Source: Anoplopoma fimbria (taxonomy: Eukaryota; Chordata; Actinopteri; Perciformes; Anoplopomatidae). From it: DNA of 64,000 nucleotides. The first letter of the stretch is position 1. Every line of letters starts with the position of its first letter. A program made the position numbers and the translations under genes. Location of the stretch: assembly GCF_027596085.1 (NCBI RefSeq), contig NC_072456.1, forward strand, positions 24,767,218-24,831,217, in the 5' to 3' direction. Shown piece after piece: positions 35,446-48,190 of the stretch. The notes below the pieces were generated by a model. It was not told the DNA's origin. It worked only from the letters and a program-made list of their open reading frames with translations, and searched no databases.

Positions 35446-35848
35446 TTTTGACAACAGTAATTGGAATTAAAACTGTTTAAGCAAGTAAAGCCATCATATG
35501 TGCCCGTCTATATTCACTTTAATCAATTGTAGCGTGAAATAAAATCACATCTGTGTTTTTTCTTTATTACTAAAGACACACAGTCACACAACGCTCCCCG
35601 TTTCCTTGTCGTACACGAGCGTTTCTGACTTTTGAGGGCCTGTTTCTCTCACAGAAGGGCTTTTGTGTGCTGCAGGTGTTGAAGTATATGAGGCTGCACT
35701 AAGGAGGGATTTTTATTCCTACGGGCCCCCTGAGGCCCCGGGGCCTGGTCCGAGAGAAAGACCAGAAGCTGTTTCAACTTCCTCTGCTGTTGTTTTGTAT
35801 GGAACACAACTTCAAACACTGTACGTCAGAGCGCACAGCCCACCGCAG

Positions 35849-35849
<1 letters not shown>

Positions 35850-35903
<54 letters not shown>
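35850..35903. repeat. (CA)n microsatellite
   Basis: An uninterrupted CA array of about 54 bp. Confidence 0.95.
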
Positions 35904-35906
<3 letters not shown>

Positions 35907-36195
35907 TGTAAAAATAATGTTATCAGTCCAATGTGTCTTTAACTTTTTTATTGTGCGTTTTATCTATTTTTTGGCGAAGGGGAACACTCAAAATACGAGT
36001 GTAAGGAGGTGGAGAGAGATTCAGTAACCTTAACTCTCTATATAGAATGATTTAAGAAGTGCTGCAGTATCCACACAATATTATTAAATGTGAATAATCT
36101 ACATGATACCAATCTTTCATTTTTTTAAATATGGTATATCGTGACACTTTTAATGTTGCAGTGTCTCATCTCCCAGTGTGGAAGAAGTCTAACTT

Positions 36196-36345
36196 TTATT
36201 AATAAAAAAAAGTAAAAATGATATAAAATACTCTATTACAAGTAAAAGCCCTATAATCAAATACTTATATACAACACATAAGTTTCATAAAAGTAAAGAA
36301 TGTTACCTTTCAGAGTGTTTTATAATTATAAATAATATTATTGTT
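36196..36345 (+). repeat. Dispersed AAGTAAAAG repeat piece
   Basis: AATACTCTATTACAAGTAAA, AGCCC, then CATAAAAGTAAAGAATG resembles the family of the 31809 insertion in the opposite orientation. Strongly AT-rich and diverged. Confidence 0.4.
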
Positions 36346-36862
36346 TTATAATGTTTCAGCAGTATTTTAATAAAGTTACATTTTACTCGTTTTTGTTGGG
36401 TAGTTTAATCTGTAATAATATCTTATTTAACGAGATGATCATAATGTTTTGTGTATAAGAATTTAATATGTAAAGCAACAAGTAAAGATAACTGAAATTA
36501 ATGAAGCATGATTCATATTTTCCTAAGTTTTCTCTTTTTTAAGTAAGTAAAGTACTATCTCAACTATCTCCAATTGTTCTCAAGTACAGTATCTAGTGGT
36601 ATTAAAACTGCATTTCTCTGTGTAATTACTTTTGTGAGGCCATTTCTCTTAATCACTCCCAGGGGAAGATTCAAAATAATGTTTTCCGTTTCAGCAGCAT
36701 TGTTTAGAATGAATTTTCCTTAAAAAGAACACACCACAAACAACAGTTTAGTCTTAAACAATTTACTGAGGTATCTTAAAAAAACATTTCTTACTTTATT
36801 CTATTCTGAAGATACAGAAACATTAGAATGACACTTTCTTGAAGGACACAGTCCCTGAAGAA

Positions 36863-36899
36863 AACAATCTGTGCTATATATAATGTAGCACAGATTGTT
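36863..36899. other. Perfect 14-bp inverted repeat, 9-nt loop
   Basis: AACAATCTGTGCTA, loop TATATAATG, TAGCACAGATTGTT. The arms are exact reverse complements. It could be a MITE relic, a small hairpin RNA or a cruciform. No neighbouring gene explains it. Confidence 0.8.
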
Positions 36900-37384
36900 C
36901 AGGCTCAGATTTATGATACGCAATACAGTATGTAATATTAGACTATAGCACCAAATGGAGTCCAGCGAACAGGTAGAGCAGCAGCGGAGCTCCCGGTATG
37001 GATTGTGTTAGCGTCGCTGAAGCCCCCGGAGCCTCCTGACCTTTCCTGTTATGGAAACGTACCGCTGGCTGTTCCAGGCCGAACGCCACACGCTGTTCGT
37101 TTGAATGGCCACACAGGCCTCCTTCTGCTGCCCGCCTCTTTCCTGAGGACTGCTTTCTTTTACTGTTGGAGCTGCTTTGTGAACGCACATTTGTGGAGCA
37201 TTGTTCAACAGAATGGGCACAACGTGTTCCCTTTTTTTTTTTTAATTGTTGTTCTCTGTCTTTATTTTGGCAACCTTTTACTCGACTGTGCGGTTCTCTG
37301 AACTCCTCATAATAACGGATAAATAATCTCTGCTCAGCCAAGGGGGGGAAAAAAAGTTGGCATTGTACGTTTGTGCAAAGCAGG

Positions 37385-37912
37385 GAAACGATGAATGTCA
37401 CGTTTCTGAACCACAAGCATGTTTCATAAATATGTTTAATATCAGCCTTTTATCACAGTTGCAAATGTCATGTTGTTAATAATTGGAAAGTACATGGTTA
37501 TGGTGAGAAAAATAAACAACAACAGCTCTTCATTGACCTTACATAAGTGTGAAGTCAACGTTTACTTTTGGTTTCACACGGGACACAAACAGTGGTCTCC
37601 TAGGTGAAAGTCTTTGTTTCATATCAGCCTCATATCAAATGTTCAATGCCAAGTGGTTAACGTTGGGAAATGGTTTGTCAGGTTTATATCAAGGTTGGAA
37701 TATAGATCATGGTTTGTGTTTAAATAATAATGTGACAGTTTAAAGTAACAACTTAACTTGCTTAAATACATAGCAACTGACCTTAATGGACTTTCTTACA
37801 TAACAAGCTTCTAAACGTTATGTGACAAGCATAAAGTCAAAGTTTATTTTTGTTTTCACAAGGCCACGAACAGTGTTCTCCTGGGTGAAAATCCTTTGTT
37901 TGTATGACTCCT
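37385..37912. repeat. Dispersed repeat, partly doubled
   Basis: Shares ACGTTTCTGAACC (37399-37411) and GGTCTCCTAGGTGAAAGTC (37592-37610) with 42420-42760. A second copy of the latter part (GTTCTCCTGGGTGAAAATCC) is at 37874-37893. Three related occurrences in the window. Confidence 0.5.
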
Positions 37913-38441
37913 CCATACTGGCCTAGTGGACCTTCTCACTTGGGATGTACTGAGTTTTTCAGCTCCAATAAGAATCCTGGGCTTTTATAAGTCAACATCA
38001 GACTTGACAAAAACTTTGCTTTCCTAACTTTGTTAAACAAATTGTAATGAATAAATACATCGCTATAAATTATTAATTTTTTTAAGATTTTTCAACTATT
38101 ATTTATTGTTACAATAATGAATTGTACACCATAAAATCTGTGAATATTAACAGAAATTACAATTCAAGTGTAAACCTTTTTAATGCAGAAACAAATTGGT
38201 AAAAAAAAAAAAAAAAACAGTCACTGTTACGCTTTCCAGCCTTTTCAGTCAGTTTTGACCAGATATTGTGAAATCAGTATCAGTGCATCTCTATTTCTAA
38301 CTTGTTAAACTCATTATTATTATTATTATAAGTAACTTTCACTAGCGGTCGCTTTCTATACTAGAAACAAAACAACATATCCAGGGTTTGCAGAAACTTA
38401 CAATACCAACATTTTACTCCTTGTGACTGGGCTTGTCTGCT

Positions 38442-38472
<31 letters not shown>

Positions 38473-38560
38473 TGGATGTAAAAGAGTTGATTCGTGATTC
38501 CCAACCAAAAGTAAATACAAGGACGTAGAGAGTCCACTTGTTTAACTTCATGCTGCACGC

Positions 38561-38594
<34 letters not shown>

Positions 38595-41500
38595 GTCCGT
38601 CACTGTGATTAGAGGCTAAACTGGGCCAAATGAAGTGACATGTTTTGCTTTGCAAAGAAAACAGAGCTGCGTTAATGCTCGCGTGTGGACTTGTGTGAGC
38701 GTCGGAGGAGCCGGGGTTCGTTCTGCACACCCGGCGGGTCAGCAGTGATGCAGCGCCGCGCTCCGTCCGCACATCATCTGGACTTTCCACATGTGATGTG
38801 ATTAGAAAGCAATTTGCTCTTTGACGAATCTGATCCTAGAAAAACACCTGCTTTATTAAAACAAAACAAATTACCCCATTTAGGCCCGAAGACACAGAGC
38901 TGCACGGTTTAGCGGCTTGAATACATCACATGGACGGATTATTATAAACAAATGGGGGTTTTGAGGAGTTAATCGAGAGGGCGGCCAACATGATCCTTAT
39001 CGTGACGTATGGCGGCACTCCACCAAAATCTCCAGTATTTTCGTTTGACCTGCAACCTGAACTGAAAAGCTTAACAGAACACAGCTGAACATGACTGACG
39101 TATTGTGATTGCTGAGCAAGGGATCCACTTGGTATGTTCCAGAAAGCAGTAAAGGATTTATGTTGCACTAAACTGTGTGGCCTCCTAATCAATTTTCATT
39201 TAAGGAACTTTTTAAGTTTCATTTAGTTTCATTCTGTTAAGCACAGATCTTAAATATTGAGTTTCACAAAAGCTTTATGCTAGTATTGTGGCTCTATATT
39301 TCACATTGTTTAGAAATGAAAGAGATCGCATCCAAGAGAATTACACTCTGCTGGGTTACATAAAAAACACACGCAACCTTGTAAAATAAATAATCATGGA
39401 TTGATGTGGCTGAAGTGTCAGAGAAATTGGAAGATCTAGAGCAGTTTTTCCAACACGCTCTGTATAAATGGGAGATTTTAAAGACAACAATTTTGGGCTA
39501 TGAGGTTTGACCACAAGAAAGCCCCTCGAAGCAACTGGGGGGGGAGTGGATTATACAGTGTGGCGTAAACAAAGATCAATGCTGGTAAAAATAGATTTAA
39601 CAAACACTTGCCAATAGGAATTTGCATTAAATTTGACTTGAAATACCACAGAAATGGCATGCGGCTTAGCTCTGCTTAGGCTTGTGAAGCGTCTCCATTG
39701 TGACGCCGTTTGTCCCCCTGCGAGCCCGCAGAGAAACGCTAATCGCCTTGCCAGCGCTTGTGGGACGTTAGCTTAGCGTAGCATAGCGTGCCTTAGTATT
39801 AAAACAGCCAGCTGTATAAGCCCCAGATTGTTTATGATTTGTCAGAGAAACCAAGCACGCCATGATAATCGCTAAGCTGCTGGGATGCCCTTTCAGTTTT
39901 GGGGTATTTTGTTCAGTTTTGGATGCTTCTGCTGCACAATGAGGCCTTTTTTCATACGATTGTTTCAACAGTAAATCACAGCTGAATGCTTGTTCTACTC
40001 AGAAATCTGTATGCAATTTCCCCTCATGGGCTTTAACAGAAATCTATGTTAGGATCTGTAATTTTTCAGACAGCAACCAGAAGGTCTTCCAAGCATGACT
40101 GTGGTCTTCTGTGGAAACCAAAGAGCCGGCGGTGTTATCTCCCCTCTCCACACCGTTTCTCTCCATCGGGCAGGGTTCCCCCCTTTCTGTCTATCTTTAT
40201 CTTCTGATGAAGTCTGTAAGCTGTGTAAAAAGAAGAACAACATACACAGCATTTTCTTGTTCCTCACTGTTTTTCACTTCCATATGCAAAATCAGAGACA
40301 TTGTTCTCGGTTTTGAACGCTTCGCTGGACATTTGCTTTCTGTCTGGCTCCTCTCGGTGTTTCTCTTATATTCACTCTCTCTTCCGCGAACCTGCTGTTA
40401 CTTTATTTAGCTTTAGATGTCCCCTCTGCCCACGAAATCACTGTTCTGTTGGTTCTGCTGTTTTGTTGGACGTCATGACATCGTTGAATCAGTAATAATA
40501 ATAAGTGTAGTAAAGAAAATGTTCGTACATTTTAAAATTGAAATGCATCAATCTGGTACACTTTCATAGCAAAAGAGTCTACATCTCAAAACTTGTGCTC
40601 TTATAAACAATTTTGTGCTCTTCTTCTAGCAGTAGTGTGAGAATGTAACTTAGTACATTTGGCTACTCAAGTACTGTATTAAAGTACATCCATTTTATGT
40701 AACATCGTACTCCCACTGTGCACCGCTGTGGTGGATATGCAACCCAAGAAGGTCAGCCAGGCCACTTGTGGGAAGTGTGAAAACATTTTCGGGATCATCA
40801 TGAAACTGTGGCAGGACAAAATAGACTTTGGCAGGCCGCCGCTGCTGAGTAAATTAATGGGAAATGTCGCTGCCGTATTTATACCAAGAAGCAGTTATTT
40901 TGAGTGTTGATGGAGCAGCTAAAATGTCATTATAGCCTAGCGCTGACTGATTCGAACTCTTTTCAGAAAACAAGAATTAAAAAAGTTATTCGCTTATCGT
41001 CTAGTGGACAAAGCATGACTTTAGACCTTTAACAATTCTGCATCATGGTGCAGTTATATGATACCACAGCGTTTGGTTTTCCAACGTATTTGGTACTTCT
41101 ACAACATGCACCAAGCAGCAATAATGGTTATATTGGCCATGGTTGATGAAATATTGTTGTTATATACATGGAGATAAACCTCCTTGTGTCATGCATAAAC
41201 ACAAATGATCACCGCATTCAAACCTTTGAGGGTAACACAGGCGAAAATTAGCTTGGGCTAAAAAAAGGTAAACATAATCTGACCAAATTTCCTTTAATGA
41301 TGATCAGCAGCGTTTTTGTCTCACCGATTTCAAATTACAGCAGACCAAATATAGTTCACATCTGCTGCCAACGGTCATGTCTTAATGTCTGTTAAGAATA
41401 TCAGTCGTATATATCAGTGTGTGACACAGTTTGTTTATGAGTTTAATTTAGCAACCGCACAGGATTAACTGAAAAACGACCCGCGGTGTTTAACGGCTAT

Positions 41501-41738
41501 ACAAGGGTTTATAGCAGGTGATAGTCAGGACTGCTCCCTCAAAAAACTTGTTTTTTCAAGTATTTATTAGCTTCACGGTGACAACTCCAGGCCAACGGTA
41601 ATCAGGGATTTGTTTTTCTTAAAGAGACGGCCTACTTACGCCAAGAACACAAAAGTCTAAATCTGTTCTTTCAGTGCTTCTCACCGTTGCAGACAGACAG
41701 ACAGACAAGATTCCAGCACTGGTGCCAGCCACAACAAC

Positions 41739-41741
<3 letters not shown>
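37913..41741. other. Gene-free stretch
   Basis: Apart from the microsatellites at 38444-38592, a TAGCTTAGCGTAGCATAGCG patch (39768-39789) and a dispersed-repeat piece (40625-40725, GTAACTTAGTACATTTGGCT), nothing is supported. Open frames near 40100-40500 and 40728-40910 lack recognisable domains. Confidence 0.4.
38444..38592. repeat. (TA)n(GT)n and (CT)n microsatellites
   Basis: A TA then GT run at 38444-38472 and a CT run at 38564-38592. Confidence 0.85.

Positions 41742-41815
<74 letters not shown>
41742..41815. repeat. (GT)n microsatellite, first of a cluster of three
   Basis: About 74 bp of GT, preceded by an AGAC tetranucleotide run (41691-41707). Confidence 0.95.
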
Positions 41816-41817
<2 letters not shown>

Positions 41818-41984
41818 TGTCAGCATGTGTGCCTTTTTGGACGAGAGATGGAGGGTGTTAGTGAGTTCAGAGGAGGAGAGCCGTTGGTTGAAAGAAAAGA
41901 GAGATGAAGCAGATGCTATTTCTCAGTTGGGGCAACGTTAACCCGGGCGGTGCCAAGTGGCAGCAGCCGTTGGCACGGGACTAA

Positions 41985-41987
<3 letters not shown>

Positions 41988-42035
<48 letters not shown>

Positions 42036-42040
42036 TGTGT
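41988..42040. repeat. (GT)n microsatellite, second of cluster
   Basis: GT array with a GG interruption. Confidence 0.95.
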
Positions 42041-42165
42041 GGGTGTAATTGCAAATGGGGGGCTTGTCTTGCATTAGCTGTGCCCTTATAAAGAAGGGAG
42101 CAGGATATACTGTTCTCATACTAAAATGCCATATTAAACAAACATCAAGCAGTGGGTGGTGAGAC

Positions 42166-42169
<4 letters not shown>

Positions 42170-42242
<73 letters not shown>
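42170..42242. repeat. (GT)n microsatellite, third of cluster
   Basis: Uninterrupted GT array of about 73 bp. Three such arrays lie within 500 bp, all GT on the plus strand. Confidence 0.95.
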
Positions 42243-42243
<1 letters not shown>

Positions 42244-42419
42244 TTTCTCTGTGTGAGGCCTTTACAGGCTTTAGGAGCTGGAAGACCGCAGTCCTCTTGA
42301 TGTAAAAATAGTCTGTATATACTCACAGTCTCTATACGCTCTGTGGAGACAGTGAAGAGATTCAAGCCCAATTACCTTCCGTGTGCACAAAAAGGAAAAG
42401 TCCATCTCAACCAAAACAC

Positions 42420-42760
42420 GGGGTTCAGGAATGTCGACATTTCTGAACCAAAAAGACATTTCACGAGTGTGTTTCTTATTTATCACGCTTGCAGAAAATA
42501 CACAATGACACATGGTTAACATTAGAAAAGATTCATTAAGTTTAGGTGAAAAAACTTCTTCTAAAAAACGTAACTTTAGGTATAATACATGAATCATGAT
42601 TACTATTAAAATGATAACGCAACAATGTAATGTAACAATCTAACATAACAAGGAACAACGGAACGGAACAATGGAACGGAGCAAGCTACGTTAACTTATT
42701 AGTTACACACAGGACAAGAACACTGGTCTCCAGGGTGAAACTCCTTCGCTCACTGTACTA
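42420..42760. repeat. Dispersed repeat, relative of 37385-37912
   Basis: GACATTTCTGAACC, CACATGGTTAACATTAGAAA and GGTCTCCAGGGTGAAACTCC line up in the same order with the 37.4-37.9 kb element. Confidence 0.5.
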
Positions 42761-44637
42761 TGTCACTTGCTCAGAAAAAATGCAGAAAACATCCACATTC
42801 AACGTATCCGAGTTTTGGAGAAACGTAAACTGCTGACATTTTTTGTTTTTGGAGCTTTTCATCTTGAGTGGACTGTCAGTACTCAAATGGAAGAACAGGA
42901 ACAGCTGATGATGCAATGGTGGGTATTAGTTTTGCAGGATAATTTGTTAACGTTGTTTTAATACAGATGTATTAATCTGATTTTATGCTACACATGTGGC
43001 GAGTAGTTTTCCACAAAACAGCAAGACGCAGTCACAGAAGTCTGACTTCAGCCCGCTCTTAAACTTTCAGTGTACTTTGATGCGTATCATCGTCTGCAGC
43101 AACTAAAGATCAAATTGACCTGTACAAGAGGAAACCCTGTGTGCTGCTCCTTTTCCTCTTCCTCCTTCCTTTCCTCACTCCCTCATCCCCTCTCCTCTGT
43201 CTTTAAGGTCACAGATCAGCATGTGTGTGGCTCACTCCATCATCTCTGAGCAGCTGGTACAGGTTGACCCCGGCGGTATGGTCGCGCTCACACCAGCGTT
43301 AACACACACACACACACGCACAAACAAACTCACATACAGTTACACGGAGGTGCGCGCTCAGCAGACGTGTGCACGAGATGTTTGTTATGTCTGTCTGTGT
43401 GGTATTGTGCGAATCAGGCCCCATGCAGAGCGTCTGATACGCTTCCACTGTGTGTGTGTGAACCAAGTAGCTGCGTGGTTCACTGCTCTTTTTTTTTTTC
43501 TAAATTATTGGGTGGAAAAAGACTTAAAAAACCCCCAAACTACTGTTCCACAAATCTCCTGTTTTTAACCCACTCTCACGTACGGCCTGTTTTCAACCTA
43601 GCAGTGGTTTTACAGCATTACCGATCACTTTCCTGAGGACTTTAGGTTTTTTAGGAAGCAGTTGAAATTGGCAGAGGCTGCTCACAATTTTAAACCCTTG
43701 GTCTGACTTGGCAGCAAAGAGTGTTTGTGAGTCTTCGAGCGCTTTGACGTCACAGGTAAACTCTTACTGCCTGGTGTAAAAGCACATTTCAATGAGCTGT
43801 CCCTGGCTACAACACTACACTCTATTAACTTAACAAAAAAAAGCAAAGATGGAAATAGTATTGAATATTGCGCTCAAGAAAAGCTACAGTTTTTTACTCA
43901 AGTAAAGGTGAAAGTACTACAGAAAAAAGTCCTCACACATCTCATTGAAGGTATAAGTACCTCAGTGAACGCTGAAGTCACCGCTGGAGGCTCCACCATT
44001 AGCATGTTAGCATTTAGCATGTTAGCCAGACCCCAACTATCCAGGTCACGAACATCATGGCATGCTCACCGGGTGGAGCTATTAAATCCTTAAATGTTTT
44101 TATACGTATTTGTGATCCGGAGAAAACAAGTTTCCCTCAAAAAACAATTGACGCTGCAGTTTCGTTGTATGTGAAACTTAATTTTTAGGCGACGAGGCAG
44201 CAGTTTACACTCTGAAACCTTTCACACTTTTTTGTGGACAAATCTCACCTGTGCACCACAGTCTGCACTGCACTTGGAGACAAGTCAAGACAAAGTCATG
44301 CTTGGAAGCAAATCAAAAAATACTTTTTAGGTTGCACAGTTTAGTCAGCTTGCTGCTTTTAATGAGGCTGTGGTTGAGTCTGTGTGAGGGTGTTGAGTGA
44401 GAAAACAACCGAAAGTGTTGGTAAAACAAAAAATACAAATTCACAGCAGAGAAGAAGTAAACTTCACACTGGCTCTAAAATAAACCTGAGTAAACAGAAA
44501 TGTTTCAGTGTGTAGATTCTGACCAGTGGGTGAGCGTACAGTTGTTTTCTGTGACTGGAACCATTTTCACTGTAATCTGTCAGAGAGAGAGACAATGTAA
44601 GAGAGATTGGCTGGTTCTTGACATTGTGGTGTGTATG

Positions 44638-44640
<3 letters not shown>
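42761..44640. other. Gene-free stretch
   Basis: Holds a short CA run (43302-43318) and a dispersed-repeat piece (43880-43960, TTTACTCAAGTAAAGGTGAA). No supported gene. Confidence 0.4.

Positions 44641-44702
<62 letters not shown>
44641..44702. repeat. (GT)n microsatellite
   Basis: Uninterrupted GT array of about 62 bp. Confidence 0.95.
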
Positions 44703-44704
<2 letters not shown>

Positions 44705-45864
44705 GGTTCTTTGCAGATGGCTGGCCGTGAGCCAGAAGCAGGGATCTCTGGGAGCAGATCGAGGCATGATGTCATTACCAGCCAGACCAAGGAGCCGCAG
44801 TTATCTGTGACTTTGTGTCTTCGAAGGAGAGAGCCAAGCAGAAAACTGTGTGTTTGTGTGTGTGTTAATATTATATTTGAACGGTTTATGTCTGCATGCT
44901 TGTCTGGTTGTGTTACTGATGTTGTGGGAACATAAATCTGTCTCAATTGAGAGGACTCGTCCCCATAAGGTACATTATTACATTTATGGTAAAGACTTTG
45001 TTGAAGGTTATGCTGATGTTAAGGTTAGGTAAGAGTTAGGAGTAGACTGGTAGCGGTTATGGTTAGGGTATCTCTCCAGGAAATTCATAATTAAAATCAT
45101 AAATAAATCATATTCCACTATTATTCCTTAGGAGATATTCTGAATTTGATATGGTTCATGTAGACATCATATTCCGTTTAGACATTCAGAATTAGGCTTT
45201 ATTCTGAAAGGAGAATTTTCCAATTAAGACATGTGGGACATGCAGATATTATTCAGGTTTTAGGAGCATTCATATGTATACATGGACGTGTTTTTACGGC
45301 ACTTTGCAACACAAGGCCTCTTTCCTTTTTACGCCCAGCTCTGTGCATTGACCCCCCCCAAAAAAAAACTAGCCACTAGTTTGCAAAGCTGGAGTAGAGA
45401 AGCATGTCCAAAAGAAAAGCACACATTTCTGGTCAGAAGGTAGAAACACACCTACTTTTAAGCATTATGAAGGACTTGGATAACAACAGGTTTTGGGATT
45501 TCGCCGACCTTTTTCAAGGAGGTGGTTGAACGAATGAAAGAGGAAGTCCTCAACCGGTGAACACTTTGAAAAAAAGAAGCAACGTGCTTGTTTCTTTTCC
45601 ATATTTTAACGTCATAAACGACATGTAAGGGCATCGAAAACCTGTCAAACGCTGCCAAGGATTGGCGTCCACGTAGAATTCACCGGCCCTGGTGACGAGG
45701 ATGAAGCATTTGGCTGTTTTACGGTTATTATTAATATGCTTAGGAATATTTTCATTAGCCATGATTGCGACCAGCTATTCTTTTTTGGAATAAGGGCAAA
45801 AAACTGAATATTTGGTGCCTGTAAACGTAGTCATTGTATTGTCATCTAGAATGATGGGAACATG

Positions 45865-45866
<2 letters not shown>

Positions 45867-45939
<73 letters not shown>

Positions 45940-46061
45940 TACAGGACATGGTTATTGTCAGTTATCTGTGCCTGGTGTTCATCAGTCACACTCCCCTTCA
46001 TACTGTCCTCCCTCTGGTCTTCTGAAGATGACCCTGAGAGGTTCAAGTGTGTGTGAGCGTT

Positions 46062-46104
<43 letters not shown>
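45867..46104. repeat. (GT)n and (CT)n microsatellites
   Basis: GT at 45867-45939 and CT at 46066-46104, separated by 126 bp of unique sequence. Confidence 0.93.
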
Positions 46105-46107
<3 letters not shown>

Positions 46108-47860
46108 ATTGAGCTGAAACATAAGACATAAGTCTCTTTTCTTTTTCAAGGTTTATGACTTACGAGAGGGACGGGTAGACGTCTGACAGGATGACATTGC
46201 TCAGTGACCACTTGAGCTTACAGCTGATGTGATTTGGAGGCCCGGCGGTTCTAATCCAATTGGTCTTTTTTATTTCATGGAAACGACAAAACCCACCGTG
46301 ACAATTTCCCCCCTCTTTTTCTCTCGTTCACTTCAGACTTCTCTTGAGATGTTTCCATGTTATATTTGTTTATGCGGGGGGAGGCGAGGGGGGGGAGGCA
46401 GAGAGAGGAATCATTGAAGTGCTCGCCAGTGTTTATGTTTGTGTCTGGGTTTCCCCGCTCTCTCTTTTTCCCCCCTCGTACCCACAACAGCAAGAACCTC
46501 CAGTTTCTTCAACCTCTCTCTCCCTACCTGTCTCACCCTCCCTCCCTCCCTCACTACAATTTCAAGTCGGCCCAAAGCGAACCTGTCCTCCCTCCCTCCT
46601 GTCTTTACACCTGCCAACCTTTACTCTCCCGCCTGTGTTTGTGCTCCAGTCTGGCCTCTTGGCGTGGTCCGTCTGGACGCTGAGGAGAAGGAAAACCCGT
46701 CAGTTTGGAACCGAGCCGGGGAAGAAAGAGCGCCTGTGGTGCAGCACTAAGCTTCGGGGTTTTCCATCGGAACGCCGAAAAACCCAGACGTCTGAGAAAG
46801 CTTTATCAGGAAGGAGTTTTGCTCCAAATGCACACACCGTGCAACAACACGCAGAATATTAACTGGTGGAGGAGTGTGTGGATTCAACCCCCTCTGTAGT
46901 GGAAATGTTAACAGCCTGGTTGACTCACGCTAACTCTCTTCTTTATTTCTCTTTCTCTCTGTTTGTCTGTGCATTTGTGTGTGTGTGTGTGTGTGATTTG
47001 TAAAGAAAATTGAATAGTCACTTCAGGTTTCACATGTCAGCAGGGTGCTCTGTTGTCAGATGGTAAGTTTCAGGTAACGACCCAGCCGTCTCCCCGCCCC
47101 CCCCGTCTGCATCTCTTTCTAACCAAACACATTAGCGCTGCTCTCCCCTTGGAATATGGGGTTCACCCCGCATTGCCTTGAACGCGTTTCAACTCATTTT
47201 AGAAGTTCAGAAGGTCCCCGAGGCCAAAAGACTGACACATGCAACACAACTAACACTGGGAGACATGCAAAACCTCCACCACCCAACTCCGCAGGAAAGA
47301 ACACGTGTGAAAAAACATCATGCAATATATACAAAATGTAAATAAACGGTAGGACTTACACATATCGTACATTTCTAGATTCTCTGCAATATCAAGGTAA
47401 TAAAAATATTCTAATTGCTGCACCCGCTTGAAGCTTTTTCCGGATGTACGTGTTTACCACAAGAACATTAGGCAGTGTAATTTCCAAATCTACTTGAGAA
47501 AATGTTGCAAGTTAGCGCCCACGCATTAATTTCCCTGAAGACAAACAAACAGTTAAAATGGCTGATTGATAACCACGAGGGCCACCAAGCAGCTCGGGTT
47601 CATTGTTACTGGAAGCTAAAGGGGCAAATATGTATTTTCAGTATGACTCATCATATTCAAACTGCCATCCCAACCCTCAGTGGTTTTGTTTACATGGTGT
47701 ATTTATATATTTATTTCTTCAACGTGAAATTGATCATCAAGAAAATAGGTTTATCTGAACCAAGTTTAGTTGCTCAAATAGTTTCCCCACTGCATCTATA
47801 ATCTATAATTAATCATAGATAATCTGTGCAATATTAACAATCATTCAATCATTATAATAT
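46105..47860. other. Gene-free stretch, C/T-rich in part
   Basis: 46290-46680 is pyrimidine-rich and produces open frames in all three plus frames (to 172 codons) that look compositional. A short GT run lies at 46976-46995. No supported gene. Confidence 0.4.
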
Positions 47861-47869
47861 TTCAATTAT

Positions 47870-48190
47870 TGTGGATTTTACTGTTTGTTATTGCTTATTT
47901 ATAATAGTTGTTTTTATTGCATTTTATTTGTATCTTGTCTTTCTTTTACTATGTCTCTTGTGTGCACTTTACCCTATGCTGCTGTAATCCTGCAAATTTC
48001 CCCGCTGCAGGACTAATAAAGGATTATCTTATTTTATCTTATCTTATATAATATTTTAGTTATTGTTGTTTTTAAAGTTTTTTTACCTATTTATTATACT
48101 TTACTGTGTGATTACTTATTTATTGTACGTGTTTTTTATCTTGTTTCTTTCTTATTTGTTTGTTTGCACTATCTACTATGCTGCTGTAAA
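47870..48190 (+). mobile_element. LINE 3' tail, two diverged copies
   Basis: First copy: GTGTGCACTTTACCCTATGC, TGCTGTAATCCTGCAAATTT, CCCCGCTGCAGGACTAATAA and AGGATT with (ATCTT)n. A second, decayed copy follows (TTTGCACTATCTACTATGCTG at about 48163-48183). This is the typical 3' end of fish non-LTR elements. No ORF2 is attached, as in 5'-truncated insertions. Confidence 0.65.

Noticed and set aside
36943..37416. 157-codon minus-strand open frame with a hydrophobic start
   Set aside because: Its first codons lie in a dispersed repeat (37385-37912) and there is no family resemblance; the leader-like start is probably chance.
46344..46862. 172-codon plus-strand open frame
   Set aside because: Lies in pyrimidine-rich DNA where all three plus frames are open; the product is Ser/Pro/Leu-rich without a domain.
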